Positions 12,901 through 25,000 of a stretch of DNA of 64,000 nt are shown here, piece after piece. Numbering within the stretch: position 1 is the first letter of the stretch; each line of letters opens with the position of its first letter. The notes below the pieces were generated by a model. It worked only from the letters and a program-made list of their open reading frames with translations, was not told the DNA's origin and did not search any database. The DNA is from Penelope pileata (taxonomy: Eukaryota; Chordata; Aves; Galliformes; Cracidae), in the NCBI GenBank assembly GCA_013396635.1, contig WBMW01004121.1, forward strand, positions 93,401-157,400, given 5' to 3'. A program made the translations under genes and the position numbers.

Positions 12901-15900
12901 GCTTGCTCTGCCTTGCTTGAGCTCTCCAACTGCTGTATCAATGCAGCAAAGGAAGCGCTGCCTGTTGCTGCGTCTCCCCTGATGGAGATGCTGGGGCAGT
13001 ACCAGAAGATTGTCTTACTGACATCGAGTGTTATTAGCTTGGCCAGGGAAACAGCCCCAGGGCAGCTCCATCATCCAGGCAGACTTCTCAAAATGGCACT
13101 CTCTCTCTCACAAAGGATCTGTGAGACCAAAGAGTGCCTGGCAGCCGTGGCAGGCTCGTGGTATAGTCTGTCTCAGCAAGTACTTAGCTTTATCTTGGCT
13201 GCTGACTCCATGAGTGGCAAACAGGCTTTGGATGAGACCATGATGGGTTTAGCAGGAGCAGTTCAGCTAGCAGGGGACATTGCAAGCATGGCCTGTAGTT
13301 TGCAAAATCCCATTTGCCCTGATGTCTGGGAGAACTTTCTACAGGTCCAAGCAAAATTTTCACATGCTCAGATGAACACCAAAGTGTTACTTGAGAAAGC
13401 AATGTCCTTCAAGGGCTCCTGCAAATTGGCAGAGGCCAGCATGGAGCTGCACTGTATTCAGTGGGCTGTCAGCATGCATGTGCTCCTGGGTGCTGTGGAC
13501 CAGTTCACAGGCAGGGATGTCCTGTTCTTGAGGGAGCTCAGTAGTGCCACGAAGAACAAGCTTTGTTCACAGAGCCTCTTGGCTGCTGTGTCTGAGAACT
13601 CCCTGAGGCTGCAGGAAGCTGCCTGGCTCTCTTATTTGTCCAGCCCTGAAGACTGTGGTCGCAGTGAAATCCTAGCCCTCAGGGAAGAGATAAAGGTGCT
13701 AATGGAAGCACTGCTGGATGCCTCCAATACCCTCTTGGTCTCCCCACTGCCTACTGCCAGCTTGTACATTCGCTTTGAGCTCCTGCAGAGAGATTTGGCT
13801 CTCAGGGTCAAGGCATTATTGCTCCACCTGGAGAGGGCCAACACTGAACACCTACAGGTCATCCGAGATGTGGTTGGACCGGCCCTGTCTCCCCTCTCTG
13901 AAGAGTGCAGGGAGAAGAGCCAAAAGGCTTTTGAAGAGAAGGCAAGTCGGCTAATGGCCAACATTCTGTGGGTCAAAACCACCCTCCAGGATGTCCTGGA
14001 GACCACTGCTCAGCTGCAGTCACAGGCAAACCTGCTCTCCATTGCAGACCACCTCCTGGTCCTCACATCTGATGCAGTGGACAGTGCCAGCCAGCTCTTC
14101 CAAAGCCACCAGGACAGAAGGCATCTCCACCTAGAAAGTGTTGTCTGGTACTGGTCAGCAAAAGCACACTACCTTGTCACGCAGCTGCCGGCTGTCCAGG
14201 GCATCGGTGGACACATCCTGGAGCTCATGAGACAACGCCTGCAGAATGTGGAGGATCAGTGCTCTCCAAGACAGCACAGCAGCACAGCCAAGCTCTTCCC
14301 AACCTGCAAAATTGATGCTCTGAACCCTACCAAGCGAGCAGAGACTTGCCTGACCAGGAGTGAACGCGCAAGCAGAGCTGTCAGAGAGGCATCTAAAATG
14401 GTACAGTAATTTTTCCCTCATTAACTCTTAGTGCAGCGTGATGGACAGGGCTGGCAGTTACCCACACTGTGGAGTATTAGGATAACTGAGGTCAGCAGGG
14501 ATCTCTTGGAGATCAATTGTCCAACTTCCTGTGCAGGGCACAGCCAACTTCCATGTTAGATCAAGTTGGTGGGCGCCCCGTGCAGCTGAGCTCTGGATAT
14601 CTGATCTGGTGGAGATTGTTGCATAAATAAATCCATCTCCAAAACACTGTTCCTAAGGAGCAGAGGGCTGTACTGCCCTTCTTTTCCCTATAATACTGCC
14701 TATCTCTGCTCAGCTCAGGTCCTCACCTCTTGACAAGCTTTCCTTGAGAGTAGCAGCCACCCTGCTCCCGCAATTGCTGCCAGTTGCCAGGAGCTGGCAA
14801 AGGCTTCAGCAACATGATCCAAATCATTCTGCAGAGCAGTTCAGAGTACTTGACTGCACTTCTCAACCATGGGCACTGCCAGCTTACACAACAGCTATCA
14901 CCTGTTTGGAGATTGCTCCAGGAGATGATGACATGGGGCATTTGGACTTAATAGTCCTGTGGGTGAAGGCAGGGGAGAGAAAGGCTGGCTGGGAAGGCAG
15001 AGCAGACTCAGAAAGGTGGCAGACAACTGTCCTACCTCATTTACTCACCAAAACATGCATAAGAAACATGTAGGCAGAGACTTCATAACATTGATGCATC
15101 TGCATGCTCCAAATCTGTTCAGTTATTGTCTCGACAGCAACAGAACGGTCCCTTCAGTGTCTTCCTTGCCAGCAGCCCTGGGAAGCAGGAGAGAAAAGAC
15201 AGTGGCAGAATGCAGGGTGGTCCCAGCAGGATGTCCCAGATCGCCAAGGACATGGCAACGAGGATGCTTCACATGACTCAGTTTCTGAGAAAGAAAGGCC
15301 CCATCACGGTATGGAGTATTTCACCCCCTCCACCCCATCACTTCAATAGGTATAAATATGCCTATGTAAGAGGTACAACAGTGTTCAGTGCCTGCTGAGA
15401 AACCTGTGTTATCCCACCCTTCTAAGAGAGGCACTGGGTGCATTCGTGCAAAGCACTGGCAATTACTTTCCTGAAAGGAGATGCCAGTCTTGTGTCTAGT
15501 TCTTTCTTCATGTCAGAATACACCTGGCCTTTCTGGACATTTCTCTGCCTTAAAAGATGTTCTTCTTCCTCCTTCTCTCCCCCAACACACTTCTATTTTG
15601 TTTTAGAGCAAGGAACAGCTTGTTGCCTGTGCTACGCAAATTGCTTCTGATGGGCAGGCATTTGTTAGATTTGGCCACATTGTCGCAAAGAACTGCCAGG
15701 ACAAAAGATGCTCTGCAGAGGTGCTGTGTGCCACACAGCAGACCCACACCATCAGCAGCCAGCTTGCTATTGTCACCAGGTGAGTTGCTGGAAACAAGGA
15801 CAGTCTCCACAAGACTCAAAGACTGATGTGCAGAGCGGTCTCCAGAGGTCCTTGTTGGATCTGGGTGTAGCCCTTAGAGCTCAGCTACAATTCAGGGGGC

Positions 15901-17460
15901 TCCCTCTTTCTGTTGCAGTAAGCAACCCTTTCCTCCTGTTTTGCCTGCCTCTGTTTCCCCTGGAAAAGCTCTACAGCAGTGCAGGGGACACCATTTCTGG
16001 CTTTGGAGTACCTGACCACAAAGGGAATATGCACACAGTCTGATGCTTTTCCAGTAAAATATCTCAACATGTCTTTAAGGGTAAAAGCAGTCACTGCAGA
16101 GAGCAAGTCCTCTTCTGAGCTGCTCGTGAGCAACGCGCAGAACCTAATTCAAGCAGTCTTGCACGTTCTGAAGGCAGCTGAGGCAGCATGCATCAAAGTA
16201 AGTTAATGCTGATGACATCAAATAGGTTTTGCAAGGTGAGCTTGTGCTATGGGGAGCTTCTACAGCCATGTGTGGCTGTGGGGAGGTGGGAGCCACAGGT
16301 GGCTGTGGGGCCTCTGTCAACGATAGCTAAGGGTGGCTTCTTACTTTGATGTTTCTGTTTTATGGCTTTCTGCCTTGTTGCCAATGCCTCCTTTGCATCT
16401 TTCCAGGCATTGAATCTGCTCTGCCAGTGCTACAAGCTTTGAAGTCATCCTTAGCTGGTCCATTTCCTATTTCATATTTGGATAGGAGAGCAGCAGCATC
16501 TCACTGGAGGTCTTTATTTGGAAATAGTCTGTGTCAGTCTTAGCCTTTATGTTGTCTCAAGATGGGCTTTGATCAGAACTCCCAAGAGCTTGCCTTGCAG
16601 CTGCCAACAACAACTGACTGATCCAACTGTAAATAGTTTGTGAGAGCACACTTTATCTGAAAGCACTTAGAAAACAAGTACAAATACAACTACACTCTGC
16701 ACCGATGCAGTTTTTCATTGTGTGCCTTAATCTCCTATATAATCCCCCAACTTTTGCTGAGCTCCAACGCGTCCTTTTGAAAGACCGTTTTGACTAGAAT
16801 CTTTGTTGATGGGGAATCAGCAAAAACCATAGAAAAGCTTCTCCTGTATATAATTAGCTATATTGGTTAAAGTATACTATCTATGTCATCTGCTGACGAC
16901 AGCCTGAAGTAAGAAGCCATTCTTTTACCTTAATTGTCTAGATTACAAAGTCCTTTATGACCCAGCTTCTCCCCTTTGGAGATGCATGGCCCCACTTATC
17001 AACAAGCTAACTGGATGGCATTATTTTTCTCTCTCTGTAAGCAGGTTTTTAAATCATTAAGCATTTTAAGTATTTTTTTAAGCACTAACTGTTAAAAGCC
17101 TCACATTGGTCACACACGCACCCTTACATTCAGACTTACGTATCATTTAAGATATCTTAAACAACGTGTTAAAGCGTGTAAATATTTGTCTCCTTCTAAC
17201 AGGGTTTGCGACAGCCTGCTCCTGACTCTGAAGAAGAAGTAGTAGCTGCTTTTTGCACTCAGTGGAGAAAAAACCTGTTACAGCATAGAGCCAAGGAATG
17301 TTTAAACCCAGACAGGGATGAACTAGGCCTCCGCAAGACACAGGCAAGGGCTGAACCCACCCTCACAGCTATCCTGCAAGAACAATCACCTCAGACCAAG
17401 AGCACCCCCAAGTGTCCCAAATCTATTGAAGGACATGCAACTGCAGGCAGTCACCTCTAA
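9927..17460 (+). CDS. Vinculin/alpha-catenin superfamily protein, divergent paralogue
   Basis: Predicted coding exons are 9927-10132, 10717-10900, 11149-14400, 15138-15308, 15607-15779, 16080-16197 and 17203-17460. All phases join to a 1453-aa protein, longer than vinculin (about 1066 aa) or alpha-catenin (about 906 aa). The N-terminus (TENKTTQRILCPMAAQLCLL...EQEDG) lines up with the vinculin head start; exons 2-3 continue the helical-bundle pattern. The C-terminal exons resemble the alpha-catenin/vinculin tail: FLRKKGPIT parallels FTRGKGPLK, then DGQAFVRFGHIVAKNCQDK and LVSNAQNLIQAVLHVLKAAE. By family it should be a cytoplasmic helical-bundle linker of adhesion complexes to actin; this is inference. 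ATG 9927 follows a TTCCAGGCAG acceptor and has a good context (ACAATGG); an upstream non-coding exon is likely. The core is one 3252-nt exon. If intron 3 were retained, the frame would add only Val-Gln before TAA (14407-14409). The exon 4 acceptor is the least certain boundary. No orthologue symbol is claimed. Confidence 0.85.
14478..14600 (-). mobile_element. Possible degenerate CR1 fragment
   Basis: In intron 3 of the vinculin-like gene, 'ctcttggagatcaattgtccaac' followed by 'gcagggcacagcc' and 'agatcaagttgg' resembles a mutated, reverse-oriented CR1 3' region. Similarity is judged by eye only and the ends are uncertain. Confidence 0.35.
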
Positions 17461-17671
17461 AAGCAGGAAGGGATTTCTGCTGCAGATGAACTGCATTGCC
17501 AGCTGGCCCCAGCAGAAAGAAGTCAGTGCTGCACTCTCCCAGTTCACAATGCTTCTGCTAGAGCTCCGCTTGCATGACTCAGTGCAAGGCCCGGAGAAGG
17601 CTTCTGTGTGCTGGCTGCTCCTCCTGTGGCAAATTCCACTCAGCAGAGGCTCTGCTTCCTTTTGGCAACTG

Positions 17672-17689
17672 AATAAAGAGAGGAATAAA
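17672..17689 (+). terminator. Tandem AATAAA polyadenylation signals
   Basis: AATAAA occurs at 17672-17677 and again at 17684-17689, about 210 nt after the stop codon of the vinculin-like gene. This gives a compact 3' UTR. Function is inferred from position. Confidence 0.65.
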
Positions 17690-17905
17690 ACGATGCCACA
17701 TGCTAGTGTGCTTCCTAAGAGGCCTCTTGTCTAGATGGTGCTTGAAGCTGAGTAAGAACACATGATACTGAAGCACAGGGGACACAGGAAGCTATCGGAG
17801 GAGCTTTAAGAAAACAGAGGGTTTCCTGTCCAGTAAAACATCAGCACTCATGGATCTCTGTTACCTGGCATGGGAGTCATTCCAAAACCATAAATCTGTG
17901 CTCAC

Positions 17906-19652
17906 CAGTGGGTTACACGGGAATCAAATTCTTTATAATCATATAATGCAGATCCCCTGTAGATCCGAGACGGCTGGGGCTCTTCGGTAAGGCTTTTGAA
18001 ACGTTGGTGTAGGGAAGACACCATTGGATGAAGTACCTTCACTCCATTTCTTTCAAGAAGTGCCAGATTTTCTGGGTCCTCCAGCACCAAAGATGTGAGC
18101 AGAAGGATGTAGGAACACACTTGTAGCAGCAGCAGCAAATCTGGCTGGTGGGAAGGACCGGAGGGTTCTGTAACTGACTGTATTGCTCATCTCCTGTTCC
18201 AGAAAGCTTCAGAGCTGGGAGGCCTTTCTCAGGGGCTTGATCTTTCGCACGCGCTAACAAACTCCTCTTCATCTAGCATGTGCAATGCCAACAGACACCA
18301 CTCCATCAAGGAGGGTTGAAGGGCATTTTTAGCAACCATCACCTTTTCTTCTCTGGGCAGCAATGCAAGCACTGCACAGCCTGAGATACGTAAGCCTGAA
18401 GAAGAGCCAGTGTAGGGATAAGGCAAAGTACAAATTCAGAGGGCAACATGAGCCAAGGTACTACAAAACCTGGAGGAAAAAATAACTGAATGAGAAGGAA
18501 GACTAAGGGATGGGGTCACTGACTTCTGAAATGCAAAACGGGCATGTTAATTAAGTATTCTGCACTTTGTGAGAATAAAAGAGCGTGGTTTTTTTGTTAT
18601 GAAGGATTCATATTAGAATCTTTCCTTCATTGTAGAAAAATATTTAAACAGGCTACCTAGGGAAGCTAGAAATCTCCTTAAGAGTCTTTGTATCATGGGG
18701 CAGCAAACATCAGGAGCTGATCTGGGAATGCTCAGTCTTTCTGAATTGCTGAGCTCATTTGATTCTTTTTCATCTCCAGGGCCAGCAGGAGCATTTTGTC
18801 ACACCTGCTGTCCTTGACTCAGCAGATCATACAGCCTACAGAGAAATGAGACTTTTCTCCAGAAGAGGGAATGGCTTTAAACTAAAAGATGGGAGATTTA
18901 GCTTAGATGTTAGGAAGAAATGATTTACTCAGAGGGTGGTGAGGCCCTGGCACAGCTGCCCAGAGAGCTGTGGTGCCCCGTGCTTGGAGGCACCCAAGGC
19001 CAGGCCGGATGGGCCCTGGGCAGCCTGAGCTGGGGGGGCACCCAGCCCATGGCAGGGGTTGGAACTGGGTGGGCTTCGAGGTCCTTCCAACCCAACCATT
19101 CTGTGATCCTGTGAATTCTATGACACACAGCCACTGTAAAACATTCAACGCTGATGCTCACTCACCTTGCAACTACAGGCTTCTGGAACATCCAGGACCA
19201 CGGACACTGGCTGCTCCTGTCACTGCTCTCCTCAGCAAAGAGCTGCAAGTGTCTGAGGAAACGCTGCCTGGTGCCGGTATACAGTGCTTGAGCAAGGGAT
19301 GGAAGCAAGCATCTTCCCTGCAAAAGACACAATCAATTGCACAGCAGCTCAGACTTGATTTGCTTTGTGGTTGCAGCCCATCCCAGATGACCTCAGTGCA
19401 TCTGTCCCCACACACCTTCCTGCCCTCTGCTGGGCTCACACACCCCAGCACCTTCCCCTTGACTCAACAGGCAGGTCAGTACTTGCATTGTAGCAATGAA
19501 TCTTCAACACCGTCCAAGAGACTGCAGCAGGCACACCAGGGCAACTTTGAACTCAGGGAAGAAATCTGCAATGAACAAACTGGCGAGCATGGGCAGACAG
19601 AGGTGCCGAGCAGCAGCCCAGGGACACTTGTGCAGCAGCTGGCCACGCACAG
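17906..19652 (-). pseudogene. Exon-like segments with ARM/HEAT-like helices; possibly decayed gene
   Basis: Five open segments flanked by splice-like motifs lie on the minus strand. 19511-19652: acceptor after a long pyrimidine tract, with LCLPMLASLFIADFFPEFK and VALVCLLQSL. 19166-19252: CCTCAG acceptor and AAG|GTGAGT donor, with HLQLFAEESSDRSSQ. 18805-18835: LYDLLSQGQQ. About 18240-18395: LRISGCAVLALLPREEK and SLMEWCLLALHMLDEEE. 17906-18140: LLLLLQVCSYILLLTSLVL, DPENLALLERNGVKVLHPM and a CACTG|GTGAGC donor. The amphipathic leucine pattern resembles armadillo/HEAT repeats. However, the phases between 18805, 18395 and 18140 do not match, no start exon was found, and a CR1 element interrupts the series. 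Either a pseudogene or a gene with boundaries I misplaced; the family is not recognised. Confidence 0.35.
18862..19123 (+). mobile_element. CR1 LINE 3' end, forward orientation
   Basis: The segment runs from 'gaatggctttaaactaaaag' through 'ggtggtgaggccctggcac' and 'ctgcccagagagctgtgg' to 'ggtccttccaacccaacc'. It ends 'gtgaattctatga', the characteristic CR1 terminus. It lies among the exon-like segments of the minus strand. Confidence 0.93.
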
Positions 19653-19666
19653 CTGGATCGCAGGAT

Positions 19667-19687
19667 GAAGGAAGGAAGGAAGGAAGG
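19667..19687. repeat. (GGAA)n microsatellite
   Basis: Five GGAA-type units in a row. On the minus strand it forms the pyrimidine tract ahead of the exon-like segment at 19511-19652. Confidence 0.75.
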
Positions 19688-19699
19688 AGCGGTTACACA

Positions 19700-20765
19700 C
19701 AGAGGCAATGGGTTGCAAGGTCAAGCTGGCCCCTTTCAAATTATATTTTCTCCTTACCATGCCCTCCTCCTTGCCCAAAATAAAGCCTGTATTGTATTAA
19801 AGGTACTGACGTGTCAGTGGATCTCCTAGGTTTGAAACTAGCATTCTGGGCCCTTCTACCAAAATGCAATTCCATTTTAATCTGCAACTCCAAAACGGAT
19901 CCATATCTGGACCAACTGCAAACCACCTGAGATCCTTCAACTATCAATTGCAAGGCGTATCATTTTGCTCTTGGTATCAGCATTTTTCTTTCAACTCATA
20001 TTTTCCCATGCTTTCAAAAAAAAAAAATTCAGAGTTCAACTTGGTGATGATATCCTCACTGTGCCACAGAAACAGAACCTTCAGGCTATGGCTGCCCATC
20101 CTGCAAGTATGGCCTAATCTTTCATATCTAAACACAAAGCCATGTGTTTGGCTTTAATGCAGACACGTCACTTTCTCCCTTTGTTCCCCTATCAATCCAT
20201 GGCTGTTACCAAACTACTATTATTTTTCCCAGCTGTCCACTTCCACTGGCTCAGTTTTACAATGAAGTTCTTAAACAAACAAACACATCATCAGACGAAG
20301 AAGCAATGAGTAATTATGTAGGACTAGCGAATTACTCCAAAATAACAACCATGTTCTGTGTCTTGTTCTTCGTTACCTAGTTCTCAATTAATCGAATGCT
20401 ATTAAAATATCATCCTGTATTTATACTGTAAGAAATTAGGGAAGCAAATTGAAACCATTATTGCCTTCAGCATTGTCTCCCCTGCCACGTTTTGTGCACA
20501 CAGAAATCAGCTTCTCTCAGCTCATCCAAGCTCTCTTGGGCAGTGCAAGGCAGCTTGCATCCTGGCCTGGATCGCCGCGTGTCTCCCAGACACAAGACAC
20601 CACAACCACAGGATTTGTGATAAACACGACATCATCCCAGTCACCAGCACTGCCTGAGCCAACGCACAGAGAGCAGGAGGAAAACGTCCACCAGGGAAGA
20701 GGCTTAATGCAAAGAAACATTCCAAGTGGGCGGGAACCAGATGGCAATTGAGCAGACTGCAAGAT
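19700..20765. other. Short intergenic interval 3' of ZC3H6
   Basis: AT-leaning sequence between the exon-like segments and the presumed ZC3H6 polyadenylation site. No coding exon, RNA gene or recognisable repeat was seen. Confidence 0.4.
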
Positions 20766-20771
20766 TTTATT
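20766..20771 (-). terminator. ZC3H6: Candidate distal ZC3H6 polyadenylation signal
   Basis: The plus strand reads TTTATT, that is AATAAA on the minus strand, about 1.3 kb after the ZC3H6 stop codon. A weaker ATTAAA (plus-strand 21168-21173) could serve as a proximal site. Which is used cannot be told from sequence. Confidence 0.5.
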
Positions 20772-22071
20772 TTAAATGTAGCTAGCTAGGTATAACTACA
20801 TTTCCTCCATATAAAAAGCAACCCAAAAGGCAAAACATGAGAGGCTTTGAGGACAGTTGTGCTCTCAGCATGCAACATCTTCAAAAATTAAAGGACATGC
20901 ACGACATTTCTCGGAGCGATGGCTGTAGTCAGAGAACGACGACGATGCTGCCCCGATCAGAAGTCTGATCTCAGAACCACTCAGCAAGCTAACTCCATTG
21001 GATTCAACACAAGGTCAGTTTAAAAACCCACCACCATCTGACTGGGGGTGATTAAACCGGGTTTAATCACCTTCATTCCTCAAGACACCCCCTCTGCTGC
21101 TTCCAACCTTGAACTAGCTGTCAGCATGCCAACACCACAGTCATTACCAGACTTTAGCTGTACCCTTTTTAATTTTTTGTTAAAAATGTCGTAAAGACAC
21201 AATGAATACAAGTACTGCAGTTACATCAATACAAAAAAAGCAATACAAATTAAGCAGCTGAATACAAAAATACATTGAAATACATGAACACCACAATGTA
21301 ACTTATAGCACTAATCAGAATCGTGTATGTGTGAAAAAATTAAATAAAAACCTTTTTTGTATTAGACAACTTAGGTATTCTCCACTTTTAACAGTAACTT
21401 TCTTCTAGTTATGTACTTCACAATTTCTTCTATATACAGCATAGAATAAAATACTTTTAAAAGATATGACATTTTTACTCCTCAATATGTGATATAGGTC
21501 TCTTTTACACTAAGAATATTGACTGCATGAATAAAAACCAATGTCTTGTGTCAACTGATCTGAAAAGGAGGATCAACGTTTTCCTTTTAAATCATTTATG
21601 TATACTTCAGTTAGTACGTTTGGCTTGATGCGTCGGACAATCCTTGTCAAACAGTGTCTCTCACAGTAATGTACATAATATTGCTTGTATCTATACAATC
21701 ATACAAATGTGGCAATCATATCTAAATGTTGTTTATGAAAGAGACAGCTCACACATATACAGGTCTTGGGACTTTCTTAATGACTTATTTACAATGAAAG
21801 TGCTTTTATCAGCTCTAACACGATACATGTTTGTTTTTTTTTCCTACGTGTCAATTATTAGTCTCCCTGAAATTGGAAAAGTATTATATAGAAAATACCA
21901 CAGCTTTGCAAACACTATAGCGTACTGTATAACTGCATGTGGTTCTGAGATTAGCAGCTGAAAAGTGTTGATAATTATAATTTAAAAATAAATAAAGCAA
22001 AGAGGTAAACCAGTTACAAAACAGCAGAAAACTGCAATATTCACAACAGTAAAAAGACTTAAAATCAATTG
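20772..22071 (-). other. ZC3H6: ZC3H6 3' UTR (presumed)
   Basis: AT-rich sequence downstream of the TAG stop with many AU-rich and U-rich stretches, as expected of a vertebrate 3' UTR. It contains a perfect inverted repeat at 21047-21071, reported separately. No open frame of note. Confidence 0.55.
21047..21071. repeat. Perfect 12-bp inverted repeat with 1-nt centre
   Basis: The arms GGTGATTAAACC and GGTTTAATCACC are exact reverse complements separated by a single G. It lies in the presumed ZC3H6 3' UTR. As RNA it could form a stem of about 10-11 pairs with a small loop; as DNA it is a near-ideal palindromic site. Confidence 0.9.
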
Positions 22072-25000
22072 CTAACAAAATGGTGAAGCGGTTGGATCGA
22101 AAGTCTTGAAAACATCTTTTAAGGACTTATCATCTGATTCCCCATTCGGGTCGTTATCCTGTGTCTGAGTTACCTGTCCAGGCTGTCTAACCTGCCTCGG
22201 ATCGCTGTACTGCGGTCTGATTAATCCTGATAAAGCTTGGATAGGAAGATTATGCACCGCAGGTGCAGCGCTGGAGTGTTTAGCCTGAGATTTACTGTTG
22301 CTGTTTGCTTTATCTGAAGCAGCTTCTGCTGATCCTTCTGTACTTTTTTCCGCACTGGGGGCAGGCTTCGGCAGTGACGCGTCTTCTGAGAGGCTGGCTT
22401 CATTCTTACCAGAATTTTTCAAAATACTTTTTTTCTGGTTCTCTCCGTTTTCTCCGGAGCTAGCTGGAGCTGTGTCCGACGAGGAGCTGTGATCCCGCGG
22501 GTCATACAAACTAATACCGCTCAGTATCGAGCCTGGAGTCCCCAGCCTGACGCCGCTTGACGACAGCTTGGGTGCGTATGGAGGCAGAGCATCTGGGTCA
22601 GGTTTAGCAGTGGCAGTTTCCGAGGGCTGTGATGAACTGGCAGCAGATCTGGCAAGGCGGGGGTCAAACTTTGAAGGGTGTGAATCCTTTGCGACTCCGT
22701 GATGCGGATCTGCACTAGACAGTCTGTGGAGTCTGGGATCAACGTTTTTTTGTAAGCGAGGATCTCCTAATTTGCTCGAGCTACTGGCATGCGAATCTGC
22801 AGACTGATCCAAGTAGCCACTCCTGCCCGCTAAGTTATTTTTTGCTTTTGCAGCAAGTCTCGGGTCAGCTGGCATTGCATTTGGATGGGGATCGTTCTTC
22901 AGATTCCGCAGTTTATTAAGTCTCTGGTCAGCTATGAGTGGAGGAAGAGGTAAATTAATTGAAGAGACAGGGTCAGGCTTAGGCAAAGGTATTGGGAGCA
23001 AGTCTTCGGGTGCCCATACAATATGCTTAGCAAAGTTTGGTTTCATCAGGGTGACATCCATTTTAATGTGGCTGAACTGCCTAAGCTGAGATCTGGGATC
23101 CCTTAATGTCACGCCAGGCAAAGGTTCCAACGGAATCAGAAAAGCCCGTTCTCGCAGTTCTCTTTCTGAATCCTCTTCATCGTCATCCATCCCTTTTTGC
23201 TTGACTTTCACACCGGTGTGAGGGTGGTGCAAATCCAGCTTTGCTCCAAGAGAGGAGCTGGCATGACCACCCTCGCTGACCTTGTGCATCCTGGGATCTC
23301 GTAGCCGCGGGTCCAACGTTGCGGATTCCGAAGGCTTTCTCGGGTTTGATCTTGGCGAGGCTCTAAGCCTTGGGTCAGCAGCCTGAGGCCCCGCACCTTT
23401 GTCTTTTGCCAGCCTCGGATCGGTAGGAATACCAAGCATGTGCTGCTCTGTGGAATGCTGCTGCCGATTCCTAAAGTTTTCGCTCTGTTTCTTCAAGGTT
23501 TTTAGTATTGATTTAACACTGCTCCCCTCTTCCTCTTCACTACTGGAGTACCAGTTGACATTGTCATCTGAGAAAAAAGATTATGGAAACAAATGATCAG
23601 TGGGGAGTAAAACAACACGTTTATTCACGTGAAGGGGTAACTTGACAGTAAAAAGGAATTGAGTTATAATACCTGACACCAAGTCCTCACTTACTGTATT
23701 ACAACAGCCATAATATGACAAAAATCTATGTAAATAAAGAACTGAAACAACAAAAAAAATGTAGTTAGCTGAGATACTTCCAAACTCTGCTGCGTTCTCT
23801 CCATATCTCTCTCTTTCTTGATATTAATTTGGGAAAATAATCTACTTCCAAACAATTATTTCTAGCAATACTAGTGAAAAAACAACATTTAAAATCTGAG
23901 TCTGTATGAAAATGACCTTCATTGTGGGATGGGTGAAAGAGAAGTAAAACAGCACCTTATCTTAAAAACAGATACATTACAAATGTGCGATTTCCTGCTT
24001 CGTTACAATCCAAATTATTAAGTATTGGAGAGAGGTCAAGCTTCAGAATGGGGTGAAACAAAGGATAAATTCTCAATCACCTTCTCCAACTTACTGGAGA
24101 GCAATATAGCTAAAGCCTCATCAACAGAGCTGCATGCTCTGATCCACATTCTAAACTCATCTACTCACAGAAGGAGATGAGTGGTCCACTGGCTCAGTAA
24201 AATGAGAAATGAAGATGAAACCCACCAATATCACCACCATCTAATGCACAGTAATGCAAGTTTCCTCAGTGCTAGTTGTATCACACAAATACTCAATGGC
24301 AGGGAGTGACATGAGGCTGCTAGGAGGAACACTGCTGTTACACTGCTTTCTGAATGTCCTCTAAATGGGAGGACCTGAAAGCACTGGTGAGAAGGATTCA
24401 GTTCGGAGTAGTTACTCTAGGTCACTCTTCTCTTTTTTTTTTTTCTTTTAAATATAGCTGCATCTCAAGATCTCTCTCATCATTTGATCAGAATGGCATT
24501 GGTAACATCCCTGAAATCATTTGATATGGCAACTGCCTTTTGGTCACACAGAAGGTGCACTTCTGGTCACGCAGCAGAAGTGCTTTGAGCAGCCACAGGA
24601 AGGGGTACCGCAGTGGGCAGGCGGAGGGACAAACACACTCTACCCAACCTGATCTGCAGGTTTACTGTTCTCTGTTGGCTACAGCTTATAGAAACACTCA
24701 AACACTGCAAATTTCAGATATTGTAGAGGAAAAAAATGCTGCTCTAGAGAAATGAAACATGCAAAAAACATCAAGGGGCACAACTGAATAAATAGAATCC
24801 TAAGAGGCATTTGCTGTCCTGGCAGTTAGAAATAACAACCCTTCTGTTTCAATCAGAGAGTTTAAGAAGTTATTGAGTTATCAGGAATAGAACTTTTGAA
24901 AAGTGTCAAATGCATTGAAAAACTATCCATAGATCTTTCTACTTTGAATTGAACTGCAGAAATTAAACCTAGACTAAAAGAAAAGAACAAGTTGCAAAGA

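Noticed and set aside
13632..14006. Antisense open frames within the vinculin-like exon
   Set aside because: Shadow frames of a strongly coding exon, with no independent splice or start evidence.
18970..19668. 232-codon plus-strand open frame
   Set aside because: Its first part is CR1 sequence and the rest is antisense to the exon-like segments; composition is not protein-like.
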